NCBI GenBank assembly: GCA_049999725.1
Contig: JBNGIS010021854.1
Location: forward strand, 1 to 47,799
Length of the DNA: 47,799 nucleotides
From: Haplomitrium mnioides
Lineage: Eukaryota; Marchantiophyta; Haplomitriopsida; Calobryales
Reading direction: 5' to 3'
The number at the start of each line of letters is the position of its first letter. Within the stretch, counting starts at the first letter, position 1. The position numbers and the translations under genes were made by a program. Shown in pieces: positions 11,613 to 23,600 of the stretch. Under the pieces are notes generated by a model that was given only the letters and a program-made list of their open reading frames with translations, did no database searches and was not told where the DNA came from.

Positions 11613-14600
11613 TTAGATGAGGGCAGCAAGAGCAGCAGCAGGGCCAGTAAAACCCAAAGCAGCAGCAGATGGAGGAGTTGGTGCTATTATTGTGGCTGGA
11701 ACATCAACTAAGTGCTCTTTGATAAACTCCTTGAGCCTGAAAAAATTTGAAGGTAAGGTTCAAGATAATATTCTCTCGAGCAATACAGAATACATTTCTC
11801 TCCAAAGACAGAAACTGCTTACTCATAAGTTGTTGTTGGTTCCTGAGATGCCACCGTTAGGCGTACTTGTGTTCTATCTGCTGGATCTGTTTCAATCCGC
11901 ACCTGTCCCATTACCCACATAAACACTTTAGACTAAGAACTAAACTCTGGGAAACAAATACTGAAAGGCCAAAGATGCTCAGTTTACCAAGCACATAGTC
12001 GTTCCTCCGACTTCAGCACAGAAGGAAGTTGCAGCAACAATATTGTTCGCATTAGGATCCTAGCAAAGCAAAACATAAAGCAGGATCAAAGAATTGTCAC
12101 CGACATAAGAGGAAATACAACTCTACTATTGAGATCCAACTAACAAACTGACAGACAAGCACCAAAAAATGGTTACCTCCACGATCAACATTTGTACAAG
12201 ATTTTTACTTATTGGCCCCCAGGCTTCCACATGACAAGTCCATTTTGTTATCTTATTCAGAGCACAAAAAGAGACTAAAAACTTACCAGGCCAGGAGCCA
12301 CACCAATATGGAGACTGTTGAAAAGATCTGCCATTTCTGGCAGTGGTAAGGGTTTCACACCTCGGACCTATACAAAAAAAACCACATCAATAATCCATGG
12401 TGTTATGTGCAACTACAAGGCCAAGGACTATACATAGCCATGAAGATGCGGAGAGTTAAACTAACCACAAACAAATGAAAGGGAGTAACAATAGTCTAGG
12501 AAAAACCTCCACCCATCACAACTGAGCAATGAGTAGAGTGCTATATATAGCACATACACCGCAACATACCACTTCCTGAAGTTTGGTTGGAGGACCAACA
12601 AGAACTCTCCATCTAGCAACAAAATCATTGGGTGAAATGGGTGTAGCTTGCAAGAACTTGTTCATCACAACTGGCAGTCGAAGTTTTAAGCTCACCTATT
12701 CATCACAATACAGATTAAGTAGCTGTAATCACAAATAAAATGTAAATATTAGTGATATGCTTAACAAGAAAGCATATTTTAGAGAAGAGATATGGACATA
12801 CAGGAACAGGCCCATTGCTGTAAGAAAATTCCAGAACTGGAACTTCCCTGCTTGGACTTATGCACACTACATCAAAAGGACACTGGACCTGCACAACTCA
12901 ATTCCCAAAAAATAAACATTACATCAGCATGTAAAATAACATGAAAGTAAAAAAGAGCACCAACATTGACAGAAAGCACTTTTTTCTCAAACCAAATAGA
13001 CATAGAACAACTCCATTTGGCATTACACTCGACAGTTCAATGTATATTGTGAGAAGGTATCATTTTTGTGCATGAAGCGCTTGATGTGTAGTTAATAATT
13101 GTCAAGACTAAAATCACTTGCCTGTGCTCGTGGAGGAATGGTGTCAGGTACCGGTGAAAGCTGTACACGTATACTGGGTGGTGGCAGAATCACAGCTCTA
13201 ACAGATACCAAAGGTGCAGAGATTTTATTCCCCAAAAACAAGACCAGTCTTCCTTGCAAGCCCCGCCAATCTGCCTTAATTCCTATCTTTAGAAAGAAAA
13301 TATTGTTCTCAGTCCCAGTGCAAAAATGTGCATTTAATCACATTCATGCGTGCAGTCTATAAATGGTTAAATAACTAGCAAACAATACACAAATAATGTA
13401 GATGGCAAGTTCAAAAATGTACAATTTGAGCTTTTCAACCATATTTTCAACATAACTTTACACTCAACTATCCCTCTAAACGAAGTCTTCAATGTCAGAA
13501 TATACCTGTATTAATGAATCTTCATACAGAACACCACTATCCTTTGCACAAAGGCTACGAAACCAGTCCGCAATACTACCAATTGGCTGTGTTGACGATA
13601 ATTTACATGATTAGCATTCAATAACATTTCCATCACTACATATGTTAGAAAGACAAAAGTCAAGGACAAAACTATTTCAAAACACCTGGTATATATTCAA
13701 AACACACCAAAGGCTCAGCTACTAGCACCATTTTATAAAAATACAACAGCTAACCAACAGCACAACTGGTGCAAAAAATTAAGAAATAAAAATTCACACT
13801 ACCTGCACTTGAGGAGGTGCATCCAGGACTGCCAAGGCCAATGATTCTGAAGGGGCAATTGCTGGAGGTGCTTCTAAAGCCAGGATTACACCAGCAGGAT
13901 TTGCAGGCATGGAACCAGGAGCAGCCTCAATAGCTAGTGGTGCCAGCAGGTCTCCAAGCAAGTCTGTTGTGGTTGAGGTAGGTGGTGCAGGAGGCCTAGA
14001 AGGAGCACCATTAGCATATGGTAGGTGTGGTGCTCTTGCAGGTGCTTGAGGTACTGGAGGTTCTGCCACGGTTTCCTGCTGTCAAGCCAAGGTAAAAAAC
14101 AAAATCAAGTCATTGCAAGATATAACGAATTCAATTTTACGAGGGAAACAAAGTTCCATACACTAATAAAATTTCCACTTTACTAAGTTGATACATACAG
14201 TATGCCGTGATCCTGATGGTATTCTGGAAAGCGCAATGGGATGAGATGCGCCATTGGAGGGTCTCATATCAGATACAACTATAGCAGTAGATGTCTGCTG
14301 CTGCAATCTTAACTTCGTCGCACTTAACTCTGCAGCATCACCCTCTGTATCTTCTGCCTTCTTTAAAAGTGCTGACTGCATTCCGAAACAGACCCTTTGT
14401 AAGTCTTTACATTACAGATCACAATAAAATGAAGAATTAGAGCGCGAATCAAATTTCGACATGATGAGTTGAGAGCACTGACTTCGAGAAGCACACAACT
14501 GAAATCACAATCATGATATGCAGAGAGAGTGGATGCTAGATGGAGAGCAGGCAATGCAATCACTCAGAGCTAGCAGGAAACCTCTCTGTTGTGATAGGAG

Positions 14601-17600
14601 AGAAATGGAAGCACCAGGAGCTACTCGCGACGCTGGAGAAATTCGCCAGAGAGGATCACCTCTGCAAGGGCTCCTTGTGATTTATATACACGTATCACAT
14701 ATCCTGGGAAAACAATGGGCACCCAGACATCCAACACTGAGCAGAACAGGTCACACAATGGAATCTGTAAGGTGAAGAAGACCATTGCACCTGCATATGG
14801 ACAGGAGCAGCTTCACCAGCTACAGATTCAGGTCTCCTACTCCCAGCGACTATTCTTTGCATTCGCACACAGACATGCATCGCATAATGTTTCTACCTGA
14901 TGAGACATAATAACTCAATTCGTCTCAGGGAGCCACCTGGTGCAGACAAGTGTCACTTCCAGGAGCTTCCATGTGGTGTACTATGTCCAGACCTGTCTCT
15001 AAACTAGCGAGAAGCTAAACTAGCGAAAAAACTTTAAAAAAACTTCACAAAGGAAACATAACACGAAAATGATTCTGATCATATCAGCAAAGATACATTT
15101 CTAACATTGCATGTTGCTGTACATCCCCAGTTTGTTGGTCTGCTTGAAGTGCCTTTCTTTGGGCAATGCTTTGGTGAGAGCATCAATTGCCATCTCCTCT
15201 GTCACACAATATTCCAGTTGCACGTCTTCAATAAGTTCACTTATGAAGTGATACTGAATATCAATGTGATTGGTGTTGGAAATGTATCTTAGCTGCTGTA
15301 GATATATGATCAGGAGCTTTTCTCCTGATCTATTTCATTTGTATAGCTTCTTTTTTAGTTTATCAGCTAGTTTAGCTAGACTCTAAATTAGAGACACTTT
15401 TGGGATGCTGACACATGGATGCACCTGATGTGACACGTGGCAGCACCAGGAGGCTCCTAAGGAAAATAGTTCCTTGGCCTCAGGAGGGAGCAATGACCAT
15501 GCTCATGCAGTCGTGTGCAGCATACAAAGAAAAGTCTTACAGGTGCAGGTATAGGCGAATATGCAGCTGGTAGAGCTGCTCTTGTCCATATGTGAGCCAT
15601 GGTCTTCTTCACCTGCTGGAGTCCATTGCTTGACCAATTCAAGCCCACAACAATTGTTTGGGCGCCATAGGAAGCCAGATCGTTTTCTGGTTTTGTACAG
15701 ATTATATAAATCAAATGAGTTGATGCTCATCGCATCCTCAGGAAGCCAAACTTCTCCCAGTGTCTTAAGAACAGATTACGAGTTCAGGTTGAGTTCGTGA
15801 GAAGGTGTCGAAAATTAGGGCGTCGAAGAACAGGACTTGTGTTTCCTGTTTTCAACACTCCCTCATTTGTATTTCTTGTTTTCGTTTTTGAGGAGGCGAA
15901 TATCAGAACGTCAAAGAGCCGCTGTTCATTTCCCGTTTTTCGACTTTCCTGCATGTTCGCTTTTTCGCGTGTTTCGTTTTCGAGCCAGGCAAACCCAGTA
16001 TCGACGGACAATGGGCAAGTTCCTGCAAAAATCACATCCTACCCTAAATCGCAATTTTTGCCTTCGGCTCTGATTTCTGGTTGTTCACGAAGCCGATTCT
16101 GAAGCACCGTGATCCTGTTCTCGTGGTGTATCAGGACCTGCTTTCTGGCGACCTTCAATTCTGATCTCAGCTGTCTCCTTCGAAGCATATTTCGTGTCAG
16201 GTGCTCTCTCTCAACAGCTTCTCAACTCTTCACATGGATTTTCGAAGTTCATTTTATCAATACTTGGTCCTTGGGTGGTGAACTGGGTGCATGGCCAGTT
16301 TCATGAATGCTTGGTTGTCACACTCAATGACAGTTGGCAGCTCTTGCTTGAATCCAATCTCATCTAGCACCTGCAAATCCACACAGCTTCAGTTGACAAA
16401 AAGGCAAAAGTCCTCTACATTTTACAGCTCCAGGAAATGGCTCCATCTCCTAAAGTAAACACATATCCAGAAGTGGATTTCCTTGTGTCAAGGTCCCCAC
16501 CCCAATCTGCATCACTGTAGCCAGTGAGTTTGATCCCTTTATCACCATAGTAGTTGATGTCAAGATACCCTTCAAAAACCTTTGACAGTTTGCAACCAGC
16601 TTCAAGAGGTGAGTTCTTTGCATCTTCCATTTGGAAGTCCCTCACTTTTGAATCAATATACCCTTGCTGATTGAGCTCAATGCACCACGCATCCCTGCCC
16701 AATCACCTGTATCTCCAATATGTAGTGTACCCCTCCACTGTCCACTATCTCAAATGGGTTGCTCAGACCATGCTTCACACCACGCAGCAAATTCAGATTA
16801 TCACTGAGTAACAGCAGGTCTCCCACATATGCAGTGATTTCAATGATAGACCCCTTTACCACTGAGCAGTACATGCTGTGGTCAGATGTGCATCTAGAAT
16901 ATCCACCACCTTGCAAGTACTGGTCTATCTCCTCGTACCATGCTCTTGAGGACTGCTCCAGCCCATATACAGAGGCTTCCAAAGGAAACACACCTTGTCC
17001 TCCTTATCAGGTGCCTCAAACCCTTCAGGTTGCACCATATAGATCTCTTCCTTGAGATCTCCAATCAGGAAATCTGACTTCACATCTACCTGATGAACTT
17101 CCGAGTCCATCTCTACTGCAATAGGCATCAAGCAGCATATAGATGCAACCTTCACCACTGGGGTAAACATTTCTTGAAAATCTATACATTCCTTCTGCAG
17201 ACACCCCTAGGCTACCAGGTGTTGGAAATTGGCAGCTCACAATTTTGCTGCTGGTGGATCAGAGGAATTGCCTGATCCTGCTCAGGAATTTCATGCAACA
17301 TGCTTCCTTTGTGAAGTGTTGGAAATGCACCTTTGCTGCTGTACATTATGCTCAAGTGATGTTCCACTATACAAAACACAAACACAATTAAATGGAAGCT
17401 GCAATAGTCTAGGTAAAACCTACACACATCACAACTGTGCACGCATAGAGTGCAGCCTGCACAATGTGGTGTCAGGCACAAAGTTTCAGACAATTCAGCC
17501 TCTCATCATGTGTAGCAGTGACAAGCTGCCACAACTTCCTGCTGGTTTCATCAGTTCCCAACAGCAGGTCCTGATCAATAATCGTACTGAGTTTCTGCCA

Positions 17601-20600
17601 CTTTCCGGAAGTAACGGGAAAACTCAGTCATGATGATGCCTAGCACTCCACCAAGAATCCAACTAATCAAAATCTGTCAACTCTCAAGCATCAGCTTGCG
17701 ACATCATTCATTTCACTTTAGTTTGATCTTGTGAAGCAAACATCCAAGAGCATAACTCCCAGAGAGGTCTGCTGAAAGGTAGGTGATTGGGGCCTTCTGC
17801 ACCCTGAACATAGCACATGAAGCGCATCACTGGTGACTACTTGGATGCAGAACATCTGCTAAAGTCACTGAATATATTAGTTATGAAGTTGTGGGGCACA
17901 AAACTAACCACAAAAACAATTAAATGGAAGCTGCAATAGTTTAGGAAAAACCTACACACATCACAACTGTGCACGCATAGGGTGCAGCCTGGACAATGTG
18001 GTGTCAGACACAAAGTTCCAGACTATTCAGCCTCTCATTGTATGTATAGAAGGTTTCAATGTGTCTCAACTATACAAAACACAAACACCTGAGCATATTT
18101 ATTTGTATAGGAATTTAGTTTCCTCTCTAGTTTAGCTCCTAACTAAATTAGAGAGGGATTTGGGCATAGTGCCATGTGGAGGCACCTGGTGGTGACACGT
18201 GTCAGCACCAGGGGGCTCCTTAGGGACATTAAAGATTTTTGTCCCTTGCATGTCTAGATGAAGCCCATGCATACGGGCATATGCTCACACAAAGAAAAGA
18301 CATACGAGTACAGGTAAAATTGAATGTGCAGCAGTTCGAGCTGCTCTTGTCCATGCTTGAAGAAAGGTCTCCTTCACCTGCCAGGATTCCATCGCCCATA
18401 AATTTAGGACTGGGCACCCACAGAAATCCAGCCCATTGCTGATATTTGTTATGAGTATACAAATCAACAGAAAGGAGCTCGATGCATCCTCATTTGCAAT
18501 ACATTCACTTGTATCTCGTTTTTAGGCATTCTAAGGAGAATCACGTCTGAAGGGAGGAGGTCGTTTTTCTCATCCAAAGTGAAAAATCGCGACTGCAGGG
18601 AAAGGTTGTTTTTGCATCGACAGCAGAAAAACGACCAGGGGAGCAAGTTGTTTCCTGCAAGCGAAGGACCTCACGAAGTGCCTGCCGTTTTTCTTGCTTA
18701 AGAGGTCACATCGCGAAGCTAATTGTTCACCCTCAGGAAGCACATCGTGTGGCTGATTTTCACCTCAGGAGGAAACTCGCGAGCTTAGGATTTGGCCAGA
18801 GGAAGGACGCAAGGTTCCTGTCCTCACGAATCTGCAGCTGCAAGTATATTTTGTGGACAACAGAGCAACTGACGTTTTTCGTTTTTCCTCCTGTGATTCT
18901 CACCCAATTGTGGATTTTTGCTGCTGTATTACTATCAAATCAATTTTGATAATTCCAACACCAGGTGTGCCTTAAGCTTTTCAATTGCAGCTCCTTGCTT
19001 GAGCTTGAACACCCACTTGCATCCTGCCTTTTGATAAATCTGTCAGAACCCAAGTCCCAATCTTTATCAAAGATTGGTACTCCAAATTCGTAGCCTGCTC
19101 CCACTGTTTAGCATCATCCTGTTCCATGGCTTGCCTTAGGCAAGTTGGTTCTTGTTCAAGAACGTCGCCTGCCTAATCTTCCTCTATTCCAAGCCTAACA
19201 ATCAATTATATTGAAGCCTCTGTGACTTCCCCTCAGACTGCAATGCAACTTTCTTGCTTTCTTCAGATTCCTCCAGGATAGCTGGTCCACTTTCTGCAAG
19301 TTGTTGTCCAGAAGCCTGACCTTGCTCTGCATCACCTACAGTGATCCTCAGAGAATCAGGGAGGGCTGGCTTGGATTTGTATCCACCCTTTTGTCTACCT
19401 CCCACTCAATGAAAATGACATCCGTGCTCTAGCTTATTTTTCTTGTAACTGGGTTACACAGTTGATAGCCCATCTCTCCTCACAGTACCCAAATTAAAAT
19501 ACACTTTACTGCCTTAGGTTCCAACTTCATGCAAAGTGTAGCAGGAACCAAGACATATGTGTCGCAACCAAAAACTCTTAAATGCTTCACTGAAGGTTGA
19601 ACCCTCTTCCAAGCCTGCCAAGCTGTCATCCCTTCAACTAGCTTTGTGGGGCTGACACTTCAAATATACAGCTGTGGCTACTGCCTCTGCCCAGAACTTG
19701 TCCTCCAGGACAGCATATGTAACATGCATCCTGCCTTCTCAACAATTGTCCTGTTCAGCCATTCCGCCACATCATTCTGGTGTGGAGAACCCCGAGCAAT
19801 CATCTCTGCTCTTATGCCTCTCGTCAAAAGAAAATTCTGGAACTGTTGCGAGTTACAATCCCCTCCACTATCACTCCTCAAAACTTTGATTCTCTTCTAA
19901 ACCTCATTCTCCATCCCAGCAAGACATTTCTGAAAGAAGTCTCATCCTTGCCGTGCATGAAGTAGACAAAGGACATCTTTGAATTGTCATCTGTTAATGT
20001 TACAAAATACATGTAGCCCTGAGTGACTGGATGCACCTGAATCCATGTACCATGCATCCTGGTCATCCATTTCTTTAAGTGAAGTTCAGTAATCCTCGTC
20101 GCCCTGCTCAGCAACTGCTACACTGGAGGTGGCCTGTGATTCTTTTTTCTCATCTCCTCCTTTCTTCTTATCAGCTAGTTTCTTCTTGCAGGATGTGGAC
20201 AAATGTCCAACCTTCTAGCAATAATAGCAGGTACATGTCTTTGCAGGTAGCGTTCCTTACTTGTCTCCTTTGGCCATAAAAGCTGCCTCATCAATCTCCT
20301 GTTTGTTGTGTTGCTTCTGCTCCTCATTGAGCAGTGACTCAGTAGGAATTTCCAGGCCTATGTCAGTACCCTTTCCTTCCAATGTCATGACCAAAGTCCC
20401 ATATTCAGCAGGAAGGCTGTTGAGGAGGACACAAATCATGTCCTCAATTTGTGATCCAACTGCCTGAAGTTGTCCAGCCATGGACTTGACCCTCATCACT
20501 TGTTCAGTGGTTGTTGAATTTCCCTTCATCTGCACCAAAAAGAATTGCTTCTTCAGGAAAATTCTTTCATGGTCCCCTTGGCCTCATAATTACTTGACTG

Positions 20601-23600
20601 TAATTCCCAAGCTTCACGAGCATTGCTGCAATTTCTCACTAACTCCAAAAGATGATCTTCAAGGCTCAGCATAACTCAGCTCTCTCCAGCCTTCTGACTT
20701 CCCTCTTAATCTCAAGCTCAGACATTTCTTTCGGAATCAGACTGTACTCCCTCTGGGGATCCTCAGTGACCTCCCACAGATCTTGATTCACCAAGATCAA
20801 CTTCATCTTCAACTTCTAAAGATCGTGCTCCCAACAGCAGTTTCAACTCAATGTGGGCCCATAACTAATTACAAAATGAATCAAAATTCCAAGTGATGAG
20901 CAGAGAACGCTGACTTAGAGAAGCACACAACTGAAATCACAGTCACCATATGCAGAGAGAGTGGATGCTAGATGGAAGCAGGCTGTGCAGTCACTCAGAG
21001 CTAGCAGGAAACGTCTCTATTGTGCTAGGAGAGAAATGGAAACACCAGGAGCTACTTGTGTCACAAGGATCGCCTCTGAATGGGCTCCTCGTGATTTATA
21101 TACATGTATCAACACCAGCATACCCTGGGAAAACAATGGGTGCCCAGACATCAAACAATGGGAGGAACAAGTTGCACAATGGAATCTGTGAGGTGGAGAA
21201 AATCATCGCACATCCATACAGATAGGAGCAGCTTCACCAGCTGCAGATTCAGGTCTCCTACTCCCAGGCGATCATTTTTTCACATGCGCATGCAGATGTG
21301 CATGTGCGTGATAGTTTCTACACGAGACAAAATAATTCAATATGTCTCAGGAAGCTACCAGACTTGTGTCACCTCCAGGAGCTTCCATGTGGCACTATGT
21401 CCAGAGCTGTCTCTAAACTAGCTACAAGCTAACCTAGCAAAGAAACTAGAAAACTTTACAAAGAAAACATATCAGGAAAATGATCCTGATCGTATCTACA
21501 GCAGCAAAGATACATTTCTAAGATGAAGGATAGACCAAATCTTATATGCACAATAAGCTAATAATAGTTATCAATGAAAATACAGAAAAAATATACCTGT
21601 CTCTCTGGGAACTTCGGCATTTCAGCCATAATGTCCATCATGGATGGACCTTTCCGACTTAAGGCAAAGTACTCTACTGCCCGCTGCTGAACTTCTGCAT
21701 CTACAAAGCTTTCATACCTGTCCCAAATATGTTCAAACAGTTTCTCATGGATTTCTTTTTAAAAGCACACAGACTAACTAAACCTTTCCTTTCATTACCT
21801 AACTTTTAACAAGATCATTCATAGAACCCATAAATTTTTCAAAGGAACTCTGGTGTAAATTTCAACCTGACACTCACTTCTTAAATACAGACAAAACTTG
21901 CTCTTGTAACTCAGGCTCAGGAGGTTGAAAATGCATCAAAATTTTCACATAAGCTGACAGAAGCAGTGCCTTTGTGGGGGTCCTGTAGCACAACATTTCC
22001 AGCAATTTCTTTATAACATCAAGAGAACATCATCTCAAAATTTCACTTACAATTCGGCAAAAAGGTCTAATTCAACAAGGTGCAACCAATGTCAAAGGTA
22101 GCCAGAAAAGAAGTGAAAGCAATGGATTTTGGTGGAGCAAAGAGTGTACGTGACAGTTGGGAACTTGTCATTAATGACAAGGAAAATTTCCTTGGGGCTG
22201 CAACCAGGCCTTCTTGCCAGAAGATGGCTATACTCTCCCAAAATATATCCTGCAACCTGTGACACACAAACATACAATGCAGCATTTCCAATAGCATATC
22301 ATCTCATAAGATTCATATTTCACATCAATTGCAATTGCTCCACCAACAAAACGGATAAGAGCCTTACCAAAAACACCAAATAATATACATTTTGGAATAG
22401 TCTGCATACGTTGTGACAAGATAACCCACCTTAACCATAGTCTCATGCACAGCTGGTTTATCCAAGTATTCTCGAGCTTTTCCAGCCGCATATGCCTGCA
22501 AATCTCACAAGATCCAATCCAAAAATTGATTTATTCAAGTCTCAAAGCAAGGAAATACTGCAGGCCACTCTGGAATCCAGCAAAGAAATCAAAAGAATAT
22601 TTAGAAGCTGCTAATCATAAAACTGTCACCTGCAGGTCTTCATTATTAGTCACAAACTGCACGACCCGGTACCATATGTCATCACTTACAAAGTCTCCTG
22701 CCTTCTCAATCAACTGTAGTATAACATCCACGTACCTTCAAACCAATATCAAAGTTCATAACATGGTTAGTTCCAAATTAGTTCGTAGCATTCTCACTGT
22801 TGTTCAGAGTTCTTCATGATTCTGACTTGTTCCATCCTTAAAGATACCTACCAGGGTAGGTCGCTAGCAAACTTCTCTGCAAGTATTGCTGCCTTAAGTG
22901 CAAGCTCCTCACGAATCCCAAAGTCTGCCGTGGTCAAATACTGCAATTTTTCATGGGTATAGGTTAAAGCTTACTTTGAACAAGTATTATCCAAGGGATG
23001 CAAATCTCTAGGACGTTTCTAGTCCCTGTTGCCTTTGGGCCTGTTGAAGATTCAAATCAATTCATTCCATTCAATTTGCCAGATGACAGGAAATAAATAC
23101 CTGAAGCAATTCTTCCACAATGTCTTTAGCATTGCTAACATCACACATTCCATAAAGCAAATCTAGGGACCTTCTTCGAATACTGCCACCAGATGCCCAC
23201 AGTGTGATGTTAGAGAAAAAAATAGAAAAACAGCATCAACAGACTACTATTCCAATGTTTTGAACCCAATACTCATCTATAAATGCATCTCCTTGGGATC
23301 ATCTCAACTTAACCTCATCTCCTTGAGACAAGACTTGAAGCTGCCTGTGATCACAAATAAACTCTACACTACTCTGTAGCAGAAAGCCTACAGAACATCA
23401 AGAGAGAACTGAGAGGATGGAATGAGTGTAGGTGTTAAACAGGTTGCAACTTCATCTTTAAAGAAAAAATCAATCTGAAGGTTTTAGTATCTTGTTAAGG
23501 TTCCAACCTTATGTCTGGATCCTTTAGAGAGCTAATAATCTGTGCTTGGTGCCTTTTAATACTGTCCTGTATGTCTGTTACCAAAAGCATTCTTGTCATA

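Larger units (their letters stand above)
14435..21523 (-). mobile_element. Ty1/copia LTR retrotransposon in intron 17 of the alpha-adaptin gene
   Basis: Two direct repeats of about 0.66 kb (14435-15106 and 20867-21523) flank a copia-order interior on the minus strand: gag (ATG at 20806), zinc knuckle, protease DSGA, integrase, RT, RNase H. A 5-bp target duplication TGAAG lies at 14430-14434 and 21524-21528. Removing the element and one TGAAG leaves a 127-bp intron, the normal size in this gene. The element is dead: stops, frameshifts, a deletion joining protease to mid-integrase, and two nested insertions (15274-16262 and 17220-18960). It lies in the same orientation as the host gene. Confidence 0.92.

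Noticed and set aside
17220-18960. A complete short retrotransposon rather than one LTR
   Set aside because: Only one set of ends (TGTTGGAA...TTCCAACA) is present, with no coding region between. The extra length is explained by a repeat unit with its own 20-bp duplication.
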